Shown in pieces: positions 7,947 through 16,800 of a stretch of DNA of 64,000 nt (position 1 is the stretch's first letter; every line of letters begins with the position of its first letter). Source of the stretch: FEN-1350 sp964643355. Its GTDB lineage: Bacteria > Planctomycetota > Phycisphaerae > Sedimentisphaerales > Anaerohalosphaeraceae. The translations under genes were made by a program, and so were the position numbers. The stretch covers positions 37,031 to 101,030 of the forward strand of contig CAZXPW010000010.1 in the NCBI GenBank assembly GCA_964643355.1, read 5' to 3'. Under the pieces are notes generated by a model. That model was not told where the DNA came from, searched no databases, and saw only the letters and a program-made list of their open reading frames with translations.

Positions 7947-9949
7947 GTTGTGATCTATCCGCAGTGATTCTGATCGGTATTCGGGATTTTGGTCGATATC
8001 CCCTGCGGTCCCATCTGCCCCGGGCGTTGTGGACGCTGGGGAATAAGACTCTTCTGCAACGGCTGATCGATGAACTAAGTTGGCAAGGAATCCGTCAGGC
8101 CATTATTTGTGTCAGCGAAGAGGATGATTTGGTCCGATCTTCGATAACCGCGCCCGACGGAATGGAGGTTATTTTTCTACCCCAGGAGTTTGAGCGGGGC
8201 TCGGCAGGATGTCTATTTGATGCGGCCCGGAGCACGAACAAGGAAAGGTTATTGCTGTGCCAGTCGAATCTATTGGTCTTACCTGAGCTACACGAGCTTT
8301 CAACTGCCCATGAAAAGGCCGCGGCGGATGTGACCATGGTGACTTGTCCCGATTCCCCCGCCTCCGCCGATTCTAAACGGGAAGATGGTGCCGCAGGGGG
8401 CCTTGTTCCATTTCTTTTGTGCAACCGGTCGGTTCTCGAAGGGGTTCCGGCGGAAGGATATTGTGACTTTCATGAAGGATTGTTGCCACAGTTGATACGG
8501 GCCGGCAGGAATGTTCATTCGTACCGTTTGAACGAATCGGTTGGGAGTTTTCAGGACTGGCGACAATACCTTGAGAGCATAAGGGGGGTCCTGCAAAAAG
8601 CGAGGTTGAGTGAAATTTCAAGACCGGGTCTTTATGCCTGTCATCCTTTCCGGGACCTTGGCGATCCGGTTCCGGATCGGACGGGCGTGTGGGCCGGAAA
8701 GGGAGTCATAATTCATCCCTCTGTCCGAATGATCGGGCCGGTTGTTCTATCCGACGGGGTTTGTATAGCTGAAAACGCGATCATTATCGGGCCGAGCGTC
8801 TTGGGTCCGAATACGAAAGTGGGAAACGAATGCGTGGTTTGCGACAGTGTAACCTGGGATGGAGTTCGAATTGGGTCAAATAGTCGGATTTCCGGCAGTG
8901 TTTTGACTCAACAGGCGCATGTCGGTCGGGACTCGGTGGTCGAAGAACAACTCGTGTTGCGACAATCAGTTTATGAAAAACAACCCAAGGGGCTTACACG
9001 GATGGTCGATAAACTGAAAGAATGGCCGGGATTTGACCGGATCGGAAACGGGCAGGATATTGACGCCGGGATATCGGGCTTGAGGCCTGCTCTGATCGGC
9101 GGATTTTTGTTGGTTGCGTCGACATTGATCTGGGCTTATTGGAATCCGACACTGGTCACCTTGTGGGCGCGATTGACGCAGAGTGACGAGTATTCCAGCG
9201 GTTTGTTGGTCCCGTTGATTGCTCTCTATGTCGCGTGGATCCGTCGAAGCGAGTTGAAGAGAGTTCCGGTTGTCCCGTCCGTAATTCTAGGGCTTTCCGC
9301 CCTTGTCATCGCTCAATCCGCCCGATTTGCAGGTCTCTATCTGGGGATGGATTCGGGTGAGAACCTTTCGGTCGTATTGACCGTATGGGCTGTATTGTTG
9401 ATGTTGCTGGGTTGGCGAATGATCTGGAAGACCAGAGCCATTCTGTTGTTTTTATTGTTGATGCTTCCGTTGCCGGGTCAGGTGCAGGGGTGGATTACCC
9501 TGCCGTTGCAGCGATGGGCGACCAGTTCGGCGGTCTTTTCGCTGGAGGCGATGGGGTATGCCGTCCAACAGCAGGGCAATATTATTGATATCAACGGTAC
9601 CCAGGTGGGGGTGGTCGAGGCGTGCAACGGGCTTCGAATGGTGACGGCGTTCTTTGTGATCGCCGGATTCGTCGCCCTGATTGTTCGGCGCAGTACCTGG
9701 CAAAAGATCGTGATCTTTGTGTCCAGTCTTCCGATCGCCTTGCTATGCAATACGATCCGGCTGACGATTACGACGATTGCCTTTACGATGATCCAGGCGA
9801 CGACATGGGAAGAGGCGTTTCATGCGTTCGGCGGGTTGGCGATGATGCCGCTGGCCCTGGCGATGATCGTCGCGGAGCTGTGGATTCTCTCGAAGATCGT
9901 TGTGTCGGATTCGAATCCACAGCCGCAAACGATTGTGTTTCGCAGATAA
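7943..9949 (+). CDS. Nucleotidyltransferase-like / beta-helix / exosortase fusion
   Basis: A 668-residue two-part protein. Residues 1-230 resemble sugar-nucleotidyltransferases (AVILIGIRDFGRYPLR in place of AVILAGGxGTRLxPL, so the nucleotide loop is degenerate). They are followed by left-handed beta-helix hexapeptides (about 240-340: IHPSVRMIGPVVLSDGV and similar). Residues about 370-668 form a multi-pass exosortase. The transpeptidase-like catalytic set is visible: Cys561 in VEACNGLR, Arg606 in NTIRLT, and His627 in FHAFGG. Exosortases cleave PEP-CTERM proteins at the membrane and pass them to a surface attachment. Two candidate substrates are encoded at 18892 and 19665. No stop or frameshift separates the two halves, so the fusion appears real. 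The role of the cytoplasmic front half is unknown; it may sense or bind a nucleotide sugar. Confidence 0.88.
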   Translation: MSCDLSAVILIGIRDFGRYPLRSHLPRALWTLGNKTLLQRLIDELSWQGIRQAIICVSEEDDLVRSSITAPDGMEVIFLPQEFERGSAGCLFDAARSTNKERLLLCQSNLLVLPELHELSTAHEKAAADVTMVTCPDSPASADSKREDGAAGGLVPFLLCNRSVLEGVPAEGYCDFHEGLLPQLIRAGRNVHSYRLNESVGSFQDWRQYLESIRGVLQKARLSEISRPGLYACHPFRDLGDPVPDRTGVWAGKGVIIHPSVRMIGPVVLSDGVCIAENAIIIGPSVLGPNTKVGNECVVCDSVTWDGVRIGSNSRISGSVLTQQAHVGRDSVVEEQLVLRQSVYEKQPKGLTRMVDKLKEWPGFDRIGNGQDIDAGISGLRPALIGGFLLVASTLIWAYWNPTLVTLWARLTQSDEYSSGLLVPLIALYVAWIRRSELKRVPVVPSVILGLSALVIAQSARFAGLYLGMDSGENLSVVLTVWAVLLMLLGWRMIWKTRAILLFLLLMLPLPGQVQGWITLPLQRWATSSAVFSLEAMGYAVQQQGNIIDINGTQVGVVEACNGLRMVTAFFVIAGFVALIVRRSTWQKIVIFVSSLPIALLCNTIRLTITTIAFTMIQATTWEEAFHAFGGLAMMPLALAMIVAELWILSKIVVSDSNPQPQTIVFRR

Positions 9950-9974
9950 ATGAATCATTCTTTCAGAGGTTAAT

Positions 9975-12218
9975 ATGGCCGATATACAAAAATACGATTC
10001 ACAGCCCCTCTCCGCGGAAGTCGTTCAGTTTGATCCGACGGGTCCCGACCCCAATCAACCCGGCATTGGGGAGATGATCGTGCCGATTCTGCGGCGGTGG
10101 TATGTCGTCGTGTTGGTATTCCTGCTGATCTGCGGCGCGGGGATTCCGCCGGTTTGGATCCTGTTTCAGGATGAGATCGAAACCAGCGGTGCGATCCGGG
10201 TTTCTCCGGTGATTCCCCGGATCATCTTTAGCGATTCGGACTCCGAACGGACAATGCCCAATTATGATAATTTCAAAAACACCGAAGCCAAACGACTGGG
10301 CAGCGATATCGTTCTGAACAAAGTCTCCGACAAGCTGAAGAGTTTGGATCTGGAATTTTTTCATGGATCTGCGGATCCGATTTTGGCGCTTCGACAGGCC
10401 ATTAACAAAAACAAAATTGTGATTGATCCGGATCGAAGGACCGAACTCATTAATCTTCGGTTGACCAGCCGCATTCCGGCCGATGCCGAAAAGATTGTAA
10501 ATGCCTTTTTGGATTCCTACCTTGAGGTGTTCAACACCGAAGAGACCAAGGGCGGGGGTCAAACGATGACGATTCTGGAGGATCAGCGTCAGACTCTTCT
10601 GGTGAAGATGGACCAGCAGCGAGATGCGGTGGCCAAACTGATTGAAGAATATGGTACACACGAGTTAACACCGAGACAAACCAGTATGTTCGAGCAGGTT
10701 TCCGGCCTTCAGCGAGAGCTGATTAATGCCAATATTCGGAGAATCTCGCTGGAGACTCGACTTGCCGCCCAGGAAGCCACCCCCGAAGATACATCTCTTC
10801 CTTTGGAATTGCAGGAGAAGAAAAACTCCATCATCAATACCGATCCGATTCTGCAGAGTCTTTTGGCTGAACAGCGAAGGTATGAATCCCTAGTAGCCGA
10901 GGCCGAACAGTCAATGGCCGATGCAAATCCCGAATTGCAGCGAAGAAAAGGAATGCTGGAAAATCTGACCGGTCGAGTGGAGGCCCGTCGAACTCAGGTA
11001 TCCCGCGAATTCGATGAGACATACAAAAATCAGGCCGAGCGCATCCGTCAAAAGCAACTGGCGGAAATCAAGGCCGAGTTGGATCAGACGATTGCCTATG
11101 AGAAGGGAATTCAAGAAAAAATGGATGGTCTGGATATCAAGACCATCAATTTGGGCCGCAAACAATTTGCCATCAACGATCAGCAGGAACAACTCAATCG
11201 TACCAAGGAGATGTATAACGAAGTTTGTAAACGGATCGAGGAAATCAAGGTCGAAAGCCAGCGACCCGCACGAATCTCCATCGCTTTTCGGGCCAGTAGT
11301 GTACCGATTTCCGGGCGAAAGTTTAAACTGATCGGCGCTTTGGCTTTTGGGGGGATGGTTGCCGGAGTTTTTCTCGCGTTTTTGCTGGCCAAGGCCGACA
11401 AGCGTCTTCACCATCCCAACCAGATCGTTCGCCGCATCGGGGTTCGCATCATCGGAACAACGACCAGCCCGAGGGATGTCGATCGGAAGGCATTGGGGCA
11501 ACATCTGGCCGACGATTATCAGAATATCCGGGCCAATCTCGGCCTCTTGAATGGCGATGGCAAGTCGCGCATCCTGGTCATCACCAGTCCGGGTACGGGC
11601 GACGGCAAGACCACATTTTCCGTGAATTTGTCCGTCAGTTTTGCTCAATCCGGCGAAAAGGTTCTCCTGATTGACGGCGATCTCCGTAAACCGGATATCG
11701 CTGAAACCCTTCGCATGCCCAAGGGGTTCCGGGGGATCCAGGAGGTCCTGTTTGGAAAACCCGTTGAGCATGCCGTCTATGTGACCCCGTCGGGCGTCCA
11801 TGTCCTGGCCGCCGACGAACGAAACACGGCCGACGCCCTCAATCTCCTGAATCAACCCCAGACGGCTGAGAGGATCCGACAAATCTCAGCCGGATACGAT
11901 CGTGTCATCATCGATACCCCGCCGGTTTTGGCGTTTGCCGATGCCCTGGTCTGGGCCAAGATGGCCGATGCGACGATTCTGACCAGCTTGGTCGATCACA
12001 CTTCGCAAACCGATCTTCGAGAGGCCATCGAGCGGCTTGAACAAGTTGGCGTCCATGTGATTGGAACCGTGGTCAACAATGTCCGGGCTGGTCATAGTTA
12101 TCATCGCTACGGGTACGGTTACGGATATGGATACGGCGATCAAGCCAATCGGCGACCCAAACGGCGACACCGCGAACGACTCCTTCTGGAAGTATCCGGA
12201 TCCGGGAAGTCGGATTAA
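9975..12218 (+). CDS. Wzz-domain / tyrosine autokinase (BY-kinase), polysaccharide chain-length regulator
   Basis: This 747-residue inner-membrane protein has a Wzz-type N-terminus (membrane segment about 38-60), a long coiled-coil periplasmic region (about 180-440), a second membrane segment (about 455-475) and a cytoplasmic P-loop kinase. Walker A reads GTGDGKTT (Lys545), followed by LLIDGDLRKPD (Walker A') and DRVIIDTPP (Walker B). The tail is Tyr-rich (HSYHRYGYGYGYGYGD), the usual autophosphorylation cluster of BY-kinases such as Wzc. It should control assembly and length of an exported polysaccharide. An AGAGG site precedes the ATG, and the gene sits 25 bp after the exosortase fusion. 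Assignment is secure; the polysaccharide is unknown. Confidence 0.93.
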   Translation: MADIQKYDSQPLSAEVVQFDPTGPDPNQPGIGEMIVPILRRWYVVVLVFLLICGAGIPPVWILFQDEIETSGAIRVSPVIPRIIFSDSDSERTMPNYDNFKNTEAKRLGSDIVLNKVSDKLKSLDLEFFHGSADPILALRQAINKNKIVIDPDRRTELINLRLTSRIPADAEKIVNAFLDSYLEVFNTEETKGGGQTMTILEDQRQTLLVKMDQQRDAVAKLIEEYGTHELTPRQTSMFEQVSGLQRELINANIRRISLETRLAAQEATPEDTSLPLELQEKKNSIINTDPILQSLLAEQRRYESLVAEAEQSMADANPELQRRKGMLENLTGRVEARRTQVSREFDETYKNQAERIRQKQLAEIKAELDQTIAYEKGIQEKMDGLDIKTINLGRKQFAINDQQEQLNRTKEMYNEVCKRIEEIKVESQRPARISIAFRASSVPISGRKFKLIGALAFGGMVAGVFLAFLLAKADKRLHHPNQIVRRIGVRIIGTTTSPRDVDRKALGQHLADDYQNIRANLGLLNGDGKSRILVITSPGTGDGKTTFSVNLSVSFAQSGEKVLLIDGDLRKPDIAETLRMPKGFRGIQEVLFGKPVEHAVYVTPSGVHVLAADERNTADALNLLNQPQTAERIRQISAGYDRVIIDTPPVLAFADALVWAKMADATILTSLVDHTSQTDLREAIERLEQVGVHVIGTVVNNVRAGHSYHRYGYGYGYGYGDQANRRPKRRHRERLLLEVSGSGKSD

Positions 12219-12245
12219 TCGGCCGATGGAGCAAGGAGGCGGTAA

Positions 12246-13856
12246 ATGGATCTGGTTGTCTTTCATCCTGGCAAGGAACCCAACGGCTCACGGATCCAAA
12301 GCATTCTCGAATCGCCGTTGTTGTCGGGGGTGTTTTGGCGGGCCTGGGCCGAGAGTGTGCGTGTTCCTCTTTCCTCACCGATCCTTATTCCCTCAGATTG
12401 GTCGGTAGCGTCATTTCCCTCAAACAATATTCAAAGACCTCCCTCGGCAAAGTTTGTTGCCGAACCCATTCCCCGCAGCCAAAAAGAATGTCACCTGTAC
12501 CACGGCCGATTTGTAACCGACCTTGGCATCCGTCGGATCGATCATTTGTTGGGGTCCAACGATACGGATGTCATCACTTTTGAGATCATCCCAGAGCTGC
12601 TCTCCTATCGAGAACGAATCCGATTGACGGAGGACAATCGGGTTGCCGGATTCCGACGACAGTATCAAAATGTCCTGGAGCCGGCTCCAATACCTCAGGA
12701 TTGGCCCGCTCGGCTTTGGATCCGGCGGGATCTGGCTCGGATGTTATCCGGGTCGGGGATCCCGATCCCGTTGGATTTCCAACGATTCCTCGATCTTTGC
12801 CGCACGATGAAGACCGATATTCAATCGTATCGAATCGGGGGACAATGTCTGGATCTGGAATCGGAACAGGACCTTTTGCGGTTGTTGTTGTCGTTTCTGC
12901 GACGGGATATTATTCCCGAATCATCGAACATCGAGCGACATCCGTCCTCCCGTGTGATCGGACCTGTCTTAATAGGTTCCGGGGTTCGGCTGGCAAAAGA
13001 CGCCCTCGTGATCGGCCCGGCCATTTTGGATAATGATTGCCTTGTTCAAGAAGGTGCCGTTGTTCACCAATCCATCGTCTTTCGGGGCAAGACGGTTGAA
13101 CCGAATGCGGTCATCCGGAATTCCATGTTTGACCGGATGATGGATTCCGCCGGCATGGCTTGCGGCCGCAATCGTTTGATGAACCTGGTTTTTCCGGGAT
13201 TCTCAACGCAGGACGAATTTCCTTACCGGCGATGGCGATGGTATTCGTATCCTCGGACGGTCAAACGCGCATTGGATCTTTTGGTTTCGGCTGCGATTTT
13301 AACCTTGTTTTTGCCCTTTTTCCCGATCCTCGCATTGGCCATCAAACTCAATTCACGGGGTCCGGTATTCTATCGGGCCCGAAGGCAGGGTTTGTACGGT
13401 CGTCCTTTTGATTGTTTGAAGTTCCGGTCCATGATCACCACCGCCGATTCACTTCAGGAAAAACTGCGGTTTATCAATCAGGTTGACGGACCGCAGTTTA
13501 AAATGGAAAATGATCCGAGGGTCAGTTCCGTTGGCCGATTTCTTCGTGCGACGAATCTGGATGAGATTCCGCAATTTTTGAATGTCCTGATGGGGCAGAT
13601 GAGTATTGTCGGTCCGCGGCCTTCGCCGGAAGCGGAAAACCAGTTGTGTCCGTTCTGGCGATACGCCCGATTGTCGGTGCGGCCGGGGATAACGGGGCTG
13701 TGGCAGATGAGACGCACTCGGGTGCCGGCGCGTGACTTTCAGGAATGGGTTCATTATGATACCGAATATGTACGCAGGTTGTCCCTGTGGATGGACATGT
13801 CAATTGCATGGATGACGGCCAGAAAACTGATCGGGAATTTCTTCGATCAGTTCTGA
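12246..13856 (+). CDS. Beta-helix / polyprenyl-phosphate sugar-phosphate transferase fusion
   Basis: The C-terminal 220 residues are a classic WcaJ/WbaP-type initiating transferase. A membrane helix (about 330-355) precedes PVFYRARRQG, FDCLKFRSM, a loop ending LDEIPQFLNVL, and MSIVGPRP; these place a sugar-1-phosphate on undecaprenyl phosphate. The first 300 residues are unusual for this family. They resemble a worn nucleotidyltransferase tail followed by left-handed beta-helix hexapeptides (VIGPVLIGSGVRLAKDALVI), like the front half of the exosortase fusion two genes upstream. An AAGGAGG site precedes the ATG. It is the likely first glycosyl step of the polymer built by this operon. The enzyme call is firm; the front module is inferred. 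Confidence 0.88.
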   Translation: MDLVVFHPGKEPNGSRIQSILESPLLSGVFWRAWAESVRVPLSSPILIPSDWSVASFPSNNIQRPPSAKFVAEPIPRSQKECHLYHGRFVTDLGIRRIDHLLGSNDTDVITFEIIPELLSYRERIRLTEDNRVAGFRRQYQNVLEPAPIPQDWPARLWIRRDLARMLSGSGIPIPLDFQRFLDLCRTMKTDIQSYRIGGQCLDLESEQDLLRLLLSFLRRDIIPESSNIERHPSSRVIGPVLIGSGVRLAKDALVIGPAILDNDCLVQEGAVVHQSIVFRGKTVEPNAVIRNSMFDRMMDSAGMACGRNRLMNLVFPGFSTQDEFPYRRWRWYSYPRTVKRALDLLVSAAILTLFLPFFPILALAIKLNSRGPVFYRARRQGLYGRPFDCLKFRSMITTADSLQEKLRFINQVDGPQFKMENDPRVSSVGRFLRATNLDEIPQFLNVLMGQMSIVGPRPSPEAENQLCPFWRYARLSVRPGITGLWQMRRTRVPARDFQEWVHYDTEYVRRLSLWMDMSIAWMTARKLIGNFFDQF

Positions 13857-13885
13857 TTCATGGAGTTTATCGCGGAGACTACGGA

Positions 13886-16800
13886 ATGAAACGGATTGCC
13901 AATCAAGGTCGGATCAACTGGGCTCTGTTAATCGTGCTGGTGTTTGCCGTCGCCCTGTTGTTGGGCGTGGTTGTCTGGCTTCGTCACTGGAACCGGGCCG
14001 GACGGGCATCGGCGGGTCTGGAACTGGGCAACAAGGCCTTCGCCGCCGAGAACTGGAACGAAGCGGTCGTTCAGTATGGCCGTTATCTGCCTATCCACCA
14101 GGATGATGTGGATATTCTGATCAAATTTGCAAAGGCCAATCTCAATTCGACCCCATTTAAACCGGGAAATCTTAAACAGGCGACAGATGCCCTCAATATT
14201 GCTCTGCGGCAGGATGCGTCCAAATGCCCCGAAGATCTTCGTCGTGAAGCGGCCAATCTGTTGGTGGAGATCTACCTGGAGACCGGAATGGCCGGTGAAG
14301 CGGAGGTCAAAGCCGCCGAGCAGCTTAAGATCATCTCCGACAAAGACCTCCAGCGAAAGATGGCTCTGGCCTGCCTTCGACAACGAAAATATTCTCACGC
14401 GATCGAGACTCTGACTACTTTGATTCAACAGGATCCGTCGGATATTCCATCGTACGCACTTCTGGCTCAGATCGCCGAACAACCCACAGAAGAGGTCAAA
14501 GGGTTGCCCCCGGCGGATCAATTATACGACCAGATCGTTTCCAAGAATCCTGCCTCGGCTCAGGCCTATACCATTCGGGCCGGATATTGGATGCGAAAGG
14601 GGGATAAGCCCAAAGCGATGGCAGATCTGGACAAGGCCGAATCCTGCGATCTTTCCAAGCCGGCGGATCGGCTCAGTTTGACGGCCGTGTGGATCAATAT
14701 CGGCGATTTGGACAAGGCCCGTGGCCATCTTGAGGCCTTAAACCAGACGGAAACAAAAAATCTGATGTATTGGAATGCCTGGGCCGAACTGGCTCGCCGC
14801 GGAGGAAATTCGGCCGAGATGGTCACGGTCGCTGAGAAGGCTCTTAATGCGTTGCCTAAGGGGGCTTTTCTTTCGACCGCCGCGGAATTATACATTCTGG
14901 CCGGCGACTTGGAGAAAGCCCAAACCAGGATTGAGGACCTTCGTAAGATCGATTTGTCTTCCGGTCAGGCCGATTATCTTCAGGGTCTTTTGGCCGAGAA
15001 GAATCAGCAATGGTCGACCGCGATTCAGTTCTGGCAAAAGGCGGTTGGGCAGGGTTACAATACGGAAACCGCCTATTTGAAGCTTGCCCAGGCCTATGAA
15101 CAAATGGGAGATACGATCTCGGCCGTTCAGCAGCTCAAGGCGTTGATTCGCGAAAATGAAAAATCCTTTCTCGGGCAGATCAATCTGGCCCGTTTGCTGG
15201 CGGAGTTGGGACGAACTGAAGAGGCCAACACCGCGATTCAAGCCGCCATTCGATTGGTCCCGACCAGCGCGGAGGCCCGGATGATTCAGACGCAGGTTCG
15301 TCTGCAGATGATGCAAAAGGGTCTGGTCCCGGACGATACCCGGGCATGGGAGGCCGTCGCAAAGGAGATGGAATCTCTGGATAAAGCCGGTAGCAGTGGT
15401 CTGAATGTGCGTTTGTTGCGGATGCAGGCGGCCGTTTACCAGCAACAGTGGGAGGCCGCCTCTAAGATTCTGGAAGGGCTTAAAAAAGATTTCCCTGACG
15501 AGATTCGTGTGGCCTTTTCGTCGGTCGATTTCCTACTCAAGCGCAAACAGGTCGAGCCGGCGATTGCGGAGCTTCGCCAGATCGTCCAAAAAAATCCGCA
15601 ATCTCTTTTGGCCGTGCAATACCTTGCGCGGCAGTTGGCCCTACAGAAACAGACCGACGCCGCGATAGCCGTTTTGAACGAGGGCATCGACCGGTTCACC
15701 TCGTTTTCGGACAAGCGAGACCTTCTTTTGATGCTGAATTCCTTGTATGCCCAGACGGGGCAATCGCAGAAAGGGTATGAACGGCTCAGAGAACTGGCGG
15801 CCGAGCGGCCCGATGACATTCTTCTCAAACGGGAAATGGTTCCCTTCCTGTTGATGCAAAACAAGCCCGATGAAGCGCAGGCCATGGTCGATTCCATCAA
15901 AAAGTTGGAAGGGGAAAACGGATGGCAGTGGCGGTTTGAGCAGGCCCTGTTGGGATACCTCGGCAAGAACTTCGAAACCAACTATCCTAAGATCGTTCCC
16001 TTGCTGAAAGAAAACCTCGTCGCCAATCCGGATGATCAGGCCAGCCGCATGTTGCTGGGCAAGATTTATCAAAAGGGGGGGGACAAGCAACTGGCCCTTT
16101 CGACCTTTCGCGAGGCCTTGACACGGGATCCTGACAATCTTCAAGCCATCGCCTATACGGCGGCGGCCTTGAATGCCGAAGGCAAGACCGAACAAGCCCG
16201 GGAGATTCTTGATCAGGCCGAAAAACGGGAAATCGTTGATCCGCTTTTGGACCATATCAAAGTGCAGAGTTTGATGCGGCAGGGAAATTATGTGTCCGCC
16301 GCCGATCAGTTGAAAAATATGCTGGCTCAAAATCCCGATAACCAGCAAGATCGACTGGCCTTGGCTGAGGTTCTGGCCCGGCAAAAACAGTACGATCAGG
16401 CCGAACAGCACCTGACCGAGATTCTCAAGATAGCGCCGGATTCTCTGGACGCCGCTTCATTGCTGATCGATATTCGGATGGTGCAAAACCGGCCCGACGA
16501 TGCTCTGGCTATCGCCGGCCGGGTGGTCGATTCGGTGAAAAGCGCACAGGCCTATTTGCTCCGGGGACGACTGTATCTTCGAATCAAGCAAGTTGATCAA
16601 GCCAAAGCCGACATGTTGAAAGCCGTCGAGCTGGCCCCCGATAAAACGCGGGGCTGGATCTATCAAGTGGATTTTTATCAGGCGACCGGAGACATTCCTC
16701 AATCGATCAAGGCGGTCAAAGAAGCGCTGGCTTTATCTCCGGATGACCTTGAAGTTGTCCATCGGGCGATTATTCTGCTGCAGGCCAGCCCCGATCCCGC

